This document shows, piece after piece, positions 1 to 7,628 of a stretch of 44,455 bases of DNA. This DNA is from an uncultured beta proteobacterium (lineage in GTDB: Bacteria > Pseudomonadota > Gammaproteobacteria > Burkholderiales > Nitrosomonadaceae). Position numbers and translations under genes: made by a program. The first letter of the stretch is position 1. Each line of letters begins with the position of its first letter. The notes beneath the pieces were generated by a model that saw only the letters and a program-made list of their open reading frames with translations, did no database searches and was not told the origin of the DNA. The stretch covers positions 1-44,455 of the forward strand of contig CAADGS010000156.1 of the NCBI GenBank assembly GCA_900696615.1, given 5' to 3'.

Positions 1-429
1 CTCCAACAGATCGGCTCGGAATACCAAGCGCTCATTGGCAAGTTATCATCATTGCGTTCGGATGCGATACGAAATGAATTGACCGGACAACTCGAGCACC
101 TGGTTTATCCGGGATTTCTGAGCCATACCTCGTTGCAGCGCCTGTTGCATGTGCCACGTTATTTAAAAGGAATGTCATTGCGCTTGGAGAAATTCTCAGC
201 AAATCCACTGCGCGATGCGCGCCATAGCATGGAGATTGCACCGCTCTGGCAGCAATATTGCCAACGTTTGGAGAAACACCAAAAAACGGGCGTGATGGAC
301 GAGAATCTGGAGGAGTTCCGCTGGCAGATCGAAGAGTTGCGTATTTCTTTGTTTGCGCAAGAATTAAAGACGCCATCTCCGGTTTCCGCTAAGCGCTTGC
401 AAAAATTGTGGGAAAGCGTGCGGCCATAG
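1..429 (+). CDS. hrpA: ATP-dependent RNA helicase HrpA, C-terminal end (partial)
   Basis: The reading frame is open from the first base, so the gene enters from the left and only its last 142 codons are present. The visible residues match the C-terminal DUF3418 region of bacterial HrpA DEAH-box helicases: LVYPGFLSHT, a PRYLKG segment, the NPLRDAR motif, then LEEFRWQIEELRISLFAQEL and a closing KRLQKLWESV. HrpA is an RNA helicase linked in other bacteria to mRNA processing and ribosome rescue. The helicase core lies outside the window, so the assignment rests on the tail alone. The gene ends 31 bp before the convergent chromate transporter gene, and I see no clear terminator between them. Confidence 0.88.
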   Translation, partial: LQQIGSEYQALIGKLSSLRSDAIRNELTGQLEHLVYPGFLSHTSLQRLLHVPRYLKGMSLRLEKFSANPLRDARHSMEIAPLWQQYCQRLEKHQKTGVMDENLEEFRWQIEELRISLFAQELKTPSPVSAKRLQKLWESVRP

Positions 430-460
430 TGCAGTATTCCTAGGTGTTTATTATTTAATG

Positions 461-1822
461 CTACATCAGTATCTTGACGAGCAATCCAACCGTAGCGCTC
501 ATAGCAATCACGTGGATAACACCGAGTTTGAATCTAAACAGCGCCACGGCGGCAACCAGCGAGATGAGCGCTGAAATCCAATCGAATGTGCCGTCAAACC
601 CATCGGGCCAGAGCACGTGATATCCAAAAAACAGTGCAAGATTCAGGATTACCCCGACGACCGCAGCCGTGATGGCTGTTAACGGTGCGGTGAACTTCAA
701 GTCATTATGCGTGGATTCCACCAGCGGGCCGCCCATCAGGATGAAAATGAAAGATGGCAGGAAAGTGAACCAGGTTACCAAGCATGCTGCGACAGTTCCC
801 GCCAGAAATAACGATTCAGGCCCGAAAATTTCTTTAGCGTAACCACCTATAAAACCAACGAATGCAACCACCATAATCAGCGGGCCGGGTGTTGTTTCAC
901 CCAACGCCAGACCGTCGATCATTTGTTCGGGCGTTAGCCAAGTAAAGTATTCGACAGCGCCTTGATAGAGATAAGGCAGTACCGCGTAGGCACCGCCGAA
1001 AGTCAAAAGCGCTGCTTTGGTAAAGAACCAGCCCATTTGTGTCAGTGTGTGATCCCAGCCGTATGTAGCATAGAGCGATCCTATCGGGATGGCCCAAAGC
1101 AACATGCCGATTACTGCGATCTGCAACAGCCGAGACCAGCGATGCCGGATGTGTTCCGGTAGTGGCGTGTCATCATCGATCAGTGCCGGACCGAAAGTTT
1201 CTTTGGTTTTGCCATGTCCACCGCCGGCTCTGAATTTTCCCGGTGCCATGCGTCCGCCAATAAAACCAATGAGCGCAGCGGCGATTACGATCATTGGAAA
1301 CGGTACGTGCAATGCGAAAATCGCTACAAAGGATGCAGCAGCTATAGCCCACAATATGTTGTTTTTTAAAGCCCGGGAACCAATGCGATGAGCGGCGTGC
1401 ACCACAATCGCTGTTACCGCCGGTTTGATGCCGTAAAATAAGCCGGCAATGAAGGGCACATCGCCAAAGGAAATATAAATCCACGATAGCACGATTAAAA
1501 TGGCGAGCGAGGGGAGTACGAATAACGCGCCAGCCACAATGCCGCCCCACGTCCGATGCATCAGCCAGCCGATATAAGTCGCGAGTTGTTGTGCTTCCGG
1601 ACCGGGCAGTATCATGCAGTAATTAAGTGCATGCAAGAAACGCCGTTCCGAAATCCAATGCCGGTTGACCACCAATTCTTGATGCATGATGGCAATTTGT
1701 CCTGCCGGACCGCCAAAGCTGATGAATCCGAGTTTGAGCCAGAAAAAAAATGCTTCTCTGAAGCTGACTTCAGGCACTTGAATGCTTGCTGCTTCTGATG
1801 AGGAAGTTTCATGCAGATTCAT
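461..1822 (-). CDS. chrA: Chromate transporter ChrA, long-chain two-domain type
   Basis: This 453-residue polytopic inner-membrane protein has the duplicated CHR architecture. The N-terminal half carries FGGPAGQIAIMHQELV and LPGPEAQQLATYIGW. The C-terminal half repeats the pattern with TFGGAYAVLPYLYQG and a TPGPLIM motif. A charged hydrophilic linker lies near residues 195-230. Length and motif order fit the long-chain CHR family, which exports chromate and may move other oxyanions such as sulfate. No chrB-type regulator or other chromate-resistance gene is adjacent, so a physiological role in oxyanion transport is as likely as dedicated resistance. It is a single gene on the minus strand, with 382 bp between its start and the next, divergent gene. 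Confidence 0.9.
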   Translation of the reverse strand: MNLHETSSSEAASIQVPEVSFREAFFFWLKLGFISFGGPAGQIAIMHQELVVNRHWISERRFLHALNYCMILPGPEAQQLATYIGWLMHRTWGGIVAGALFVLPSLAILIVLSWIYISFGDVPFIAGLFYGIKPAVTAIVVHAAHRIGSRALKNNILWAIAAASFVAIFALHVPFPMIVIAAALIGFIGGRMAPGKFRAGGGHGKTKETFGPALIDDDTPLPEHIRHRWSRLLQIAVIGMLLWAIPIGSLYATYGWDHTLTQMGWFFTKAALLTFGGAYAVLPYLYQGAVEYFTWLTPEQMIDGLALGETTPGPLIMVVAFVGFIGGYAKEIFGPESLFLAGTVAACLVTWFTFLPSFIFILMGGPLVESTHNDLKFTAPLTAITAAVVGVILNLALFFGYHVLWPDGFDGTFDWISALISLVAAVALFRFKLGVIHVIAMSATVGLLVKILM

Positions 1823-2204
1823 GATTCACGGCTCCTTGTTAAATGTTTTCAGCCAATTGTTTATTACCGCGCTTGCAGCCGTGTAGATATTGCATTTTCA
1901 TGATCGACTCGAAATTGCCAGCATGGCGGAGCGGTGGAAATAGTGATAAAAAATAGGGTTTGGCAATGATAAATTCGATGCGATCAGATACATGATACAG
2001 TCATTAAACTAAGTTGGCTTCAATTACCTTATTAAAAATCCAATCACTTTCTGGAATACATTTAGATCAATAACATAGTGATTTTTTTGATGCATTGAAA
2101 CAGTCGCAGGATGCCTGAAAAGGTATTGAAAGTGACTGTTCCCAATATGATATTCTATGCATTCGGGAATTGTTTATTATAGAAATAAATCGGAGGGAAT
2201 GACC
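1823..2204. other. Intergenic region between chrA and a divergent secreted-protein gene
   Basis: No convincing gene is seen in this AT-rich stretch. It should hold the chrA promoter on the minus strand and the promoter of the gene at 2205 on the plus strand. One sigma70-like candidate on the plus strand is TTGAAA at 2126-2131, followed after 17 bp by GATATT at 2149-2154. It is only a fair match. The 17-bp dyad found elsewhere in the window is absent here. Confidence 0.4.
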
Positions 2205-3065
2205 ATGAAACATCGTTTGAAGAATTTTATTATCGGCGCTTGCACATTCGTATTGTTGGGCAATGTCCAGTTTGCCGTAGCCGATACGGCCAGTGATACC
2301 GAAATATTGCTTAATTGGGCGGAAAATTCTTTTCCGCGGTATTTTGCACCCCATCAGACTACACAAAGCATCAATCCCTGGTTGTTCAGGCATTATCCTG
2401 AAACAGGCATCTATGCCGGCGTAAATCTAACTGATAATAATGTTTATGTTATGGGTGGACCATGGGGAAATACACCGACATTAATCGATACTTTGCCTAA
2501 TTTGTTCGCGCTGGCGAATTCCGGCAATAACAGCATCCCAGCTTGTAATACCGCCGTTGCGCCGGCAGGGCTGGTTTACACGCAAAATGGTAATGTCGTA
2601 AATGTCACGACAAATGGCCAGTGTATTCCACTGCCAGACAATAACAATTTGTGCCAAGCGCCGCAGCAAACCACTCCCACGGGCATTTCAGTCTTGACGA
2701 GCACGACTGTTATTTCATCGCAATTTAATGGAATTACGATTGATATACCTGGTATTCCCAATCCATTTCAGTCTATCGGCGATAACTTTTCCAACAGCAA
2801 GCATTGCACAATTAACGTGCCTGCCGAAGGCGCCAATCTGATAATAAACTCCGATGTCTGTTTCGATATGACTGCTCAGTTTGGAGATGATTTTAATAAT
2901 ATTCCAGGCATTACCGTTACACCGCCCATTACCATGGCGACTAAAGACACAACGACGAATCAAAGTGTAGCGAATTGCTTTGATACAGAAGCTGATACCG
3001 TTTACGATGCCTTTACCCAAGAGTTCTGGATCAGGCAAGACGGTAATTTTGTTAAACAACAGTAA
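2205..3065 (+). CDS. Secreted protein of unknown function with a betaproteobacterial 'FPRYF...PETG' N-terminal module
   Basis: The protein has 286 residues from the ATG at 2205. I prefer this start over upstream options because GGAGGG at 2192-2197 lies 7 bp before it and the product then opens with a normal signal peptide (MKHRLKNF, hydrophobic core, cleavage near VADT). The mature N-terminus carries LLNWAENSFPRYFAPHQT, WLFRHYPETGIYAGVN and VYVMGG. I recall this module from many secreted betaproteobacterial proteins of unknown role, but cannot name a family. The rest is Asn/Thr/Pro-rich with several cysteines that could form disulfides, and no catalytic motif is visible. A strong stem-loop follows at 3100-3136. 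Function is not assigned. Confidence 0.75.
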   Translation: MKHRLKNFIIGACTFVLLGNVQFAVADTASDTEILLNWAENSFPRYFAPHQTTQSINPWLFRHYPETGIYAGVNLTDNNVYVMGGPWGNTPTLIDTLPNLFALANSGNNSIPACNTAVAPAGLVYTQNGNVVNVTTNGQCIPLPDNNNLCQAPQQTTPTGISVLTSTTVISSQFNGITIDIPGIPNPFQSIGDNFSNSKHCTINVPAEGANLIINSDVCFDMTAQFGDDFNNIPGITVTPPITMATKDTTTNQSVANCFDTEADTVYDAFTQEFWIRQDGNFVKQQ

Positions 3066-3099
3066 TAGTTCACACGTTAGATTAAATGGGATTGACCGT

Positions 3100-3136
3100 G
3101 CGCAATGTTTAGAGAACATCCGGCTAAACATTGCGC
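3100..3136. terminator. Strong stem-loop after the secreted-protein gene
   Basis: Perfect 13-bp stem: GCGCAATGTTTAG at 3100-3112 pairs with CTAAACATTGCGC at 3124-3136, with an 11-nt loop. It lies 35 bp after the stop codon at 3065 and 110 bp before the end of the convergent peroxidase gene. No long T-tract follows on either strand, so it may be a mRNA 3'-end stabiliser or a weak bidirectional terminator. Confidence 0.55.
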
Positions 3137-3245
3137 CTTACAATTGAGTCTGTTAAACGGCTTTTGTATGATTCGATTTCCAGTATCATCTGCCGAACCT
3201 TTCCATGCATTGCGTTGTTTCTTGGCGATAATAAAATTTACATTA

Positions 3246-5156
3246 TTACTCTAAAAACTGTCTGAGCGGTTTTCCGCCTTCCCGGCCAACAGCGGGAATT
3301 TCAATGAATTGATCAACTGCATTGCCGAATAATCCAGCCTTAGTTTGATTTTCGTCACCAGGGTGCCCATTCGGAATAAAGATTTGCGGATGATCGAAAG
3401 GTGCTTGACGATTGCGGACTCGTTCATCGGTTAAGGCATGCAACCAAGCCTCCAGGTCGTCTTTTTCGGTTTCACTATTGAATAAAACGTTAAGTGGCAT
3501 AATCATCGAGTCGTCGAGTTGAGTCAGTTCCGGAAAATCTCCACCGCGGCTGTACAAATCCAATACATCGCGCAAAAGTGCAGTACCGCCATTATGAAAA
3601 TAAGGTGCAGTAAGCGTAACATTGCGTAAACCGGGTACTTTGAAGAATCCATCCGCTACAATAGGACAAGGCCGATTTTCCGCGCAATCGGGAGCGATCA
3701 TCGAGCGGGTGTATGACAGGGGTTGGCCAAATGGATCCATTCCGCCTAATGCAATATCTTCACTGCTTGGACGAATGCCTATATTGTTAAATCCCCGATC
3801 AAATGCCTGACCGTCGCGAATACGGATAGGACTGGCTTGCACGCGCGTGACAGATGCGCCGGTCAATTCGGCGCCCTCATGGCAATTAATGCAACGTCCG
3901 CGCGTTTGACTGCGAAATAGATCGACTCCTCGAATAGCGGCATCGCTAATTGCCGTAGCATCTCCAGCCATAAATCGATCGTACGGTGTGTCATCTGCAA
4001 TGAGGGTTGCCATGTAGAGTTGGGTTGCCAATCCGAAAAATAATGAGAAATTGTATTCCATTAAGCTGAATTCATCGGCATCCTGGTCACGATGTTGTCT
4101 GAAATTGACTGCTTGCGTATTACCGTTAGTCAAAATCTTTATACGTTTGGCGGATTGCCACCATTGCGGCTGAAAAGCTGCGCGAATTAATTCTTGGTAG
4201 GATTTGGATAAACCCGCTTGTGGCCAGCGACTGTAATCGCCTAATACGCTATCCTGAGGATGGATTTTCTGCCAAACGAGCGGTCTGGTATGAATCAGCT
4301 TTCTGCCTATCATCGGAAAAGGCCGGTTTTTTGCAGACATTTCCAGCGTATTGGTCGGTGGCGCTACGGCTGCAGATGCCAGACTGGCATTGTCAATCAA
4401 GATGCTCTCTCGTTCAAGCCGGGTTGCTGAGCGTGCGCGATAGACATGCGCATCCGGGTCGCGTGCTCCCCAGTTATTGATACCGTTAAATTCATTCTGT
4501 GCACGCCCATCGAGAAAATTGCGGAAATTAAAAACTGCATTGATCACCGTTGGCGCATTCCGCGGTTCCACACGCCTGACGTTGATATGATTGATCAGAA
4601 AACCGGCATCATCGAGCAGGTGGCGGATATTATCGACCGGTGATCCCGGTTTGATTGATTTAAATATCATGGCAAAGACTCCCTGCGAAGAAACGACGTC
4701 GTTACTATCGCGCAGTGGGGCAGACGATCTATCGAGTTTATTTGACAATTCGCGAAAAGGGAAATCCTCAGAGACTAGTTGCCGATTGGGGCCGTAATCA
4801 AATTCTTTGTCCGGTGCAAGCGATGCATCATGCAGCACCCGGTTTAACCCGGGATTAACCTGGTTTTTCGAACGGCTATCGGCGCCGGCATTGAAATGAC
4901 ACGTGGCACAGGCGGTCAGTCCGTCACTGCCGACTTGCATATCCCAGAACAGTGCTTTGCCCAGTACAATTGCCATGTGCTTATTTTTAACAAAATACTC
5001 AAGGTTTGACGGTTGCGGCACCGGAACGGTTTTGAGAGAAGGCGGCCGGGCGGGGTCTGCGCTTGTTTGAGCGGCTGTAGTTTGCAAGAAAAATATATTG
5101 CCGGCAACTAATGCCAAGCCAATGATGGTGATGGCTTTAGATGGGTTAGTTATCAT
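3246..5156 (-). CDS. MauG/cytochrome c peroxidase-family di-haem protein (CorB/SACCP-like)
   Basis: The product has 636 residues with an N-terminal signal peptide (hydrophobic segment ending near TTAAQ), so it should be periplasmic or surface exposed. Two c-type haem sites are seen: CATCH at residues 83-87 and CINCH at 422-426. The C-terminal family hallmark VPGLRNVTLTAPYFHNGG lies at about 508-524. It is longer than ordinary bacterial cytochrome c peroxidases and fits the MauG-like group. It follows a CorA/MopE-like gene by 96 bp on the same strand. In methanotrophs the equivalent pair (MopE/SACCP, CorA/CorB) is known, with the copper protein carrying a tryptophan oxidised to kynurenine. I infer that this peroxidase may act on the neighbour; simple peroxide removal is the alternative. 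Confidence 0.85.
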   Translation of the reverse strand: MITNPSKAITIIGLALVAGNIFFLQTTAAQTSADPARPPSLKTVPVPQPSNLEYFVKNKHMAIVLGKALFWDMQVGSDGLTACATCHFNAGADSRSKNQVNPGLNRVLHDASLAPDKEFDYGPNRQLVSEDFPFRELSNKLDRSSAPLRDSNDVVSSQGVFAMIFKSIKPGSPVDNIRHLLDDAGFLINHINVRRVEPRNAPTVINAVFNFRNFLDGRAQNEFNGINNWGARDPDAHVYRARSATRLERESILIDNASLASAAVAPPTNTLEMSAKNRPFPMIGRKLIHTRPLVWQKIHPQDSVLGDYSRWPQAGLSKSYQELIRAAFQPQWWQSAKRIKILTNGNTQAVNFRQHRDQDADEFSLMEYNFSLFFGLATQLYMATLIADDTPYDRFMAGDATAISDAAIRGVDLFRSQTRGRCINCHEGAELTGASVTRVQASPIRIRDGQAFDRGFNNIGIRPSSEDIALGGMDPFGQPLSYTRSMIAPDCAENRPCPIVADGFFKVPGLRNVTLTAPYFHNGGTALLRDVLDLYSRGGDFPELTQLDDSMIMPLNVLFNSETEKDDLEAWLHALTDERVRNRQAPFDHPQIFIPNGHPGDENQTKAGLFGNAVDQFIEIPAVGREGGKPLRQFLE

Positions 5157-5189
5157 AAAAATGCTTTGAAATTAGGGAATCTGATCCGG

Positions 5190-5228
5190 CGATTCTCCTG
5201 CCGAACGGATAAATTGACAGGAGAATCG
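5190..5228. repeat. Intercistronic inverted repeat between corA-like and peroxidase genes
   Basis: CGATTCTCCTG at 5190-5200 is repeated inverted as CAGGAGAATCG at 5218-5228, an 11-bp perfect stem with a 17-nt loop. It sits in the 96-bp gap between the two minus-strand genes. Without a T-tract it is not a standard terminator. It could stabilise the upstream message or lower read-through, so that the small secreted protein is made in excess of the enzyme. Confidence 0.55.
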
Positions 5229-5252
5229 AACAAACTATGCGCGATAACTCGC

Positions 5253-5954
5253 TTAGTCTTTCTTGGGATGAACCGGTCTGGTTTTCAAAGATGCTTCGTA
5301 ACCATGACGTCCGGTGTAGGCATAACATTGCGGATCGGTGGCATCGCAATTATTGGCGGGGTAGGTATCCAAAACCTTAGGGCTGCCGCCGATCGCAATG
5401 CTGTATTGTCCTGCCGGTAATTTCACGGTGTAAGTAATCGAATCATTGGCATGATAATTCTTCTTGTTGCCAATATATTCGATATTCGACCAATCAGAAT
5501 TGCCGGCATTGTTATATCGATGTTCTTCACAACTGGATTGATCCCAGTTCTTGTAGATGGAAAGCGCCGGAACTAGCTTATTTCTGGCTGTAGCGGTTCC
5601 GGTCGAGTCTTGATATGTGACGCCTTGTTGGCGTTCAACCTGGATTTCAAGTTTAGCTGGCTCGGTCAGTTCCAGCGCTATCCAGTTCGATGTGTGTGTC
5701 CAACCGGTATAGGGCGGTTCGTAAGCAGGAGGGGGTTCGTTCCAGCTTTTTGCACCAACATGACCCACGAGTTCGGCTTTATCGTGTCCGCTCATTTTTA
5801 CTGTCCATTCATAACTGATGCCACCATCGCAAATGCCCGGTGTGGAAGGTTGCGGGTCTGCATATATGACATTGCCAGCCATCGCAGTTCCCGATGCGCC
5901 AACCGCCGTGCACAACATACTTTTTATTATTAATCGCTTAAATGAGAACTTCAT
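5253..5954 (-). CDS. Putative secreted copper-binding protein, CorA/MopE-like
   Basis: The protein has 233 residues from the ATG at 5954. GGAG at 5963-5966 lies 8 bp upstream, and this start gives a clean signal peptide (cleavage after AMA, residue 27); the frame is open further upstream but the extension lacks these features. Known: in Methylococcus MopE, Cu(I) is held by two histidines and a kynurenine made from the Trp of a W-x-H motif. Seen here: W85-T-H87 within GWTHTSNW, plus further histidines at 145, 168 and 217 and four mature cysteines (42, 142, 203, 210) that could pair. The peroxidase gene next door strengthens the CorA/MopE reading. I infer copper capture outside the cell, useful for an organism relying on a copper monooxygenase. 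Overall similarity must still be tested by alignment. Confidence 0.62.
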   Translation of the reverse strand: MKFSFKRLIIKSMLCTAVGASGTAMAGNVIYADPQPSTPGICDGGISYEWTVKMSGHDKAELVGHVGAKSWNEPPPAYEPPYTGWTHTSNWIALELTEPAKLEIQVERQQGVTYQDSTGTATARNKLVPALSIYKNWDQSSCEEHRYNNAGNSDWSNIEYIGNKKNYHANDSITYTVKLPAGQYSIAIGGSPKVLDTYPANNCDATDPQCYAYTGRHGYEASLKTRPVHPKKD

Positions 5955-6063
5955 TGTGTTGACTCCAACTTTAAGATTATTTGAAAAATAGAAGAATTGG
6001 GTTGTCGCATAGCCAATCTTCCTGACTTCTAAACAAGTCGAAAACTGTTCAGAAGCGATAAAA

Positions 6064-6092
6064 ATAATATATTTGAAGGAATAATCTGACAA
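6064..6092 (-). promoter_or_regulatory. Sigma70-like promoter of the corA-like gene
   Basis: On the minus strand, -35 TTGTCA (6092-6087) and -10 TATTAT (6069-6064) are separated by exactly 17 bp. Each matches consensus at five of six positions. The predicted start near 6057 gives a leader of about 100 nt. The dyad at 6093-6109 touches the -35. Confidence 0.65.
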
Positions 6093-6109
6093 TGTGGCAT
6101 ATTGTCGCA
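6093..6109 (-). promoter_or_regulatory. Operator candidate, 17-bp dyad copy A (corA-like gene)
   Basis: TGTGGCATATTGTCGCA, a variant of the shared dyad TGCGACAA-W-TTGTCGCA. One half is perfect and the other diverges at three positions. It abuts the -35 hexamer of the corA-like promoter, centred near -44, exactly as the four other copies do at their promoters. Confidence 0.6.
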
Positions 6110-6462
6110 GAGAGTGGAGAACTTACGAGCAATACAGCATTATGAATGCAAACTGGGCAAGATTGGTTTACTAAGAAGGAGCAAATACGTTCGATCGTTG
6201 GAGCATTTCCCTCGCAGTGATGCCAAACAGATATTGGTTGTCAATACTTTGATATAACCATCAAATGGCATCGATACCTGAAATGGTGATATGGATTTGA
6301 GCTGTGAGATGTGGTGCGTCCTGATACTATGCGTGTCACGGCGCTGTAACCCGGATTGGATTGCGCTTTCAGAGATAGCGGCGTATTTCGCTTTCGGATT
6401 TTTAACAGAATATCTCTTGATCTTGCAGCCAAGATCAGCGTAAAGCATCCGAAGCAACGTTG

Positions 6463-7023
6463 TCAGCTGGCAATGACTTGGATATCTGGCTCAATCGTTT
6501 TGAGCATGTTCTCAATGCCTCTAAGGGTGCCGGATATGGAACTGGGACACGTTCCGCAAGCTCCCTGGTAATGGATACGTAAAATATTGCCTTCAAGCCC
6601 TAAGATATGCAGATCGCCACCATCATGTTGCAAATAGGGACGTACTTCCTCATCGAGTAGAATATTGATTCTTTCCAGGCGAAGCTGGTCTTCGGGGCTT
6701 AGATTGACAAGCGCATCGTTTGCCGCTGCAACGGTTTCGGCAGATTGCGCCGAAGCAGCAGGTGCTGCGCGGATGGGATCGGCAATTTCGCGTGCGAGAT
6801 CCTGCCAGTTGGCTTCTCCATCCTGCGTAACCGTAATCCAATGATCGATATAAAAAACATTGGTAACATGGTCGATATCGAATAAGGCCGAAGCCAATGG
6901 ATCATCTTTGGCGGCTTCGGCATTATCATATGAACGCGCAATGCCCCAGGTCAAAGGTTCCTTGAGGATGAATTTCAAAGCATTCTTGTTCGGTGTTCCT
7001 TCAATATCAGCAATTTTTGGCAT
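6463..7023 (-). CDS. nfu: Nfu-type Fe-S carrier (Nfu N-terminal domain plus NifU C-terminal domain)
   Basis: The protein has 186 residues in two parts. Residues 1-85 match the Nfu N-terminal domain (NALKFIL, LASALFDID, VFYIDHWITVT). Residues 113-186 match the NifU C-terminal domain with the cluster-binding pair C156-G-T-C159. An Ala-rich linker joins them. Nfu proteins carry assembled [4Fe-4S] clusters to target enzymes. It is the last gene of the leftward suf operon, 116 bp after sufU, so read-through from the IscR-controlled promoter is likely. A separate promoter in that gap cannot be excluded. The domain order differs from E. coli NfuA, whose N-terminal domain is a degenerate A-type carrier. 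Confidence 0.88.
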   Translation of the reverse strand: MPKIADIEGTPNKNALKFILKEPLTWGIARSYDNAEAAKDDPLASALFDIDHVTNVFYIDHWITVTQDGEANWQDLAREIADPIRAAPAASAQSAETVAAANDALVNLSPEDQLRLERINILLDEEVRPYLQHDGGDLHILGLEGNILRIHYQGACGTCPSSISGTLRGIENMLKTIEPDIQVIAS

Positions 7024-7139
7024 TATAATTTTTTAACAATACTGAATTATGAAATTGTTAATCAAAAATATTATTTTTTAGTGTGAGCAAATGAATGAAT
7101 AGGTGCGTCTATTCCAGAATAGAAACCATTTTTCGTAAA

Positions 7140-7628
7140 CTAGGAATTGCCCGATACGACTGTTTGCACCGGATCGTCATTTGCTTCAGTCGATGTGCTG
7201 GCGATCGCATTTAATGCAGCATGCAACGTGTGCCAGGGTAGTACTGCGCATTTAACCCTTGTTGGTAAATCACGGATACCGGAAAAAACCGTTAATCGCC
7301 CGAGATGATGGGGCTGGTTCATATCCAGCTTACCAGTCGCTAATTCACGGAATTCATGAATGAGCGTTTCCGCATCCAGGCGCGATTTTCCTTTAACCGC
7401 GGTCGTCATCATCGATGCAGATGCCTTGCAGATTGCACAAGATTCACCCTGAAATGCAATGTTGTTGATTTGGTCATTTTCAATTTGCAGTGTAATGTCC
7501 AGATGATCACCGCATAACGGATTATGACCTACGGCCTGGTGGCTGGCATGATCAAGCTTGCCATAATTACGTGGTTTTCTGTTATGGTCCAGGATCACTT
7601 CCTGATACAGCGAATTGGTGTATATCAT
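7140..7628 (-). CDS. sufU: SufU-type Fe-S assembly protein (NifU N-terminal-like)
   Basis: This 162-residue cytoplasmic protein has the SufU/IscU fold signatures: C39-G-D41, then C64 and C67 in GESCAIC, and C127 in RVKCAVLPWHTL. The three conserved cysteines and the Asp match the Zn/sulfur-acceptor site of SufU. An insertion relative to IscU (around 80-100) and the extended C-terminus are also SufU-like. It overlaps sufS by 4 bp, so the two are translationally coupled. This fits its known role as the sulfur acceptor that stimulates SufS. No sufE is seen, so SufU should fill that place here. Confidence 0.9.
   Translation of the reverse strand: MIYTNSLYQEVILDHNRKPRNYGKLDHASHQAVGHNPLCGDHLDITLQIENDQINNIAFQGESCAICKASASMMTTAVKGKSRLDAETLIHEFRELATGKLDMNQPHHLGRLTVFSGIRDLPTRVKCAVLPWHTLHAALNAIASTSTEANDDPVQTVVSGNS

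Larger units (their letters stand above)
5955..6462. other. Gene-poor region holding the corA-like promoter and leader
   Basis: The left part is the roughly 100-nt leader of the corA-like gene. It starts with an imperfect 9-bp hairpin (6026-6034 with 6047-6055) and contains a single dyad half-site TTGTCGCA at 6002-6009. The promoter and full dyad lie at 6064-6109. From 6110 to 6462, up to the end of nfu, I find no supported gene: open frames there lack a ribosome binding site and resemble nothing I know. Confidence 0.5.

Noticed and set aside
6140..6457. Minus-strand open frame between corA-like and nfu genes
   Set aside because: No ribosome binding site, no recognisable motif, unusual composition with many rare-looking stretches; likely chance.
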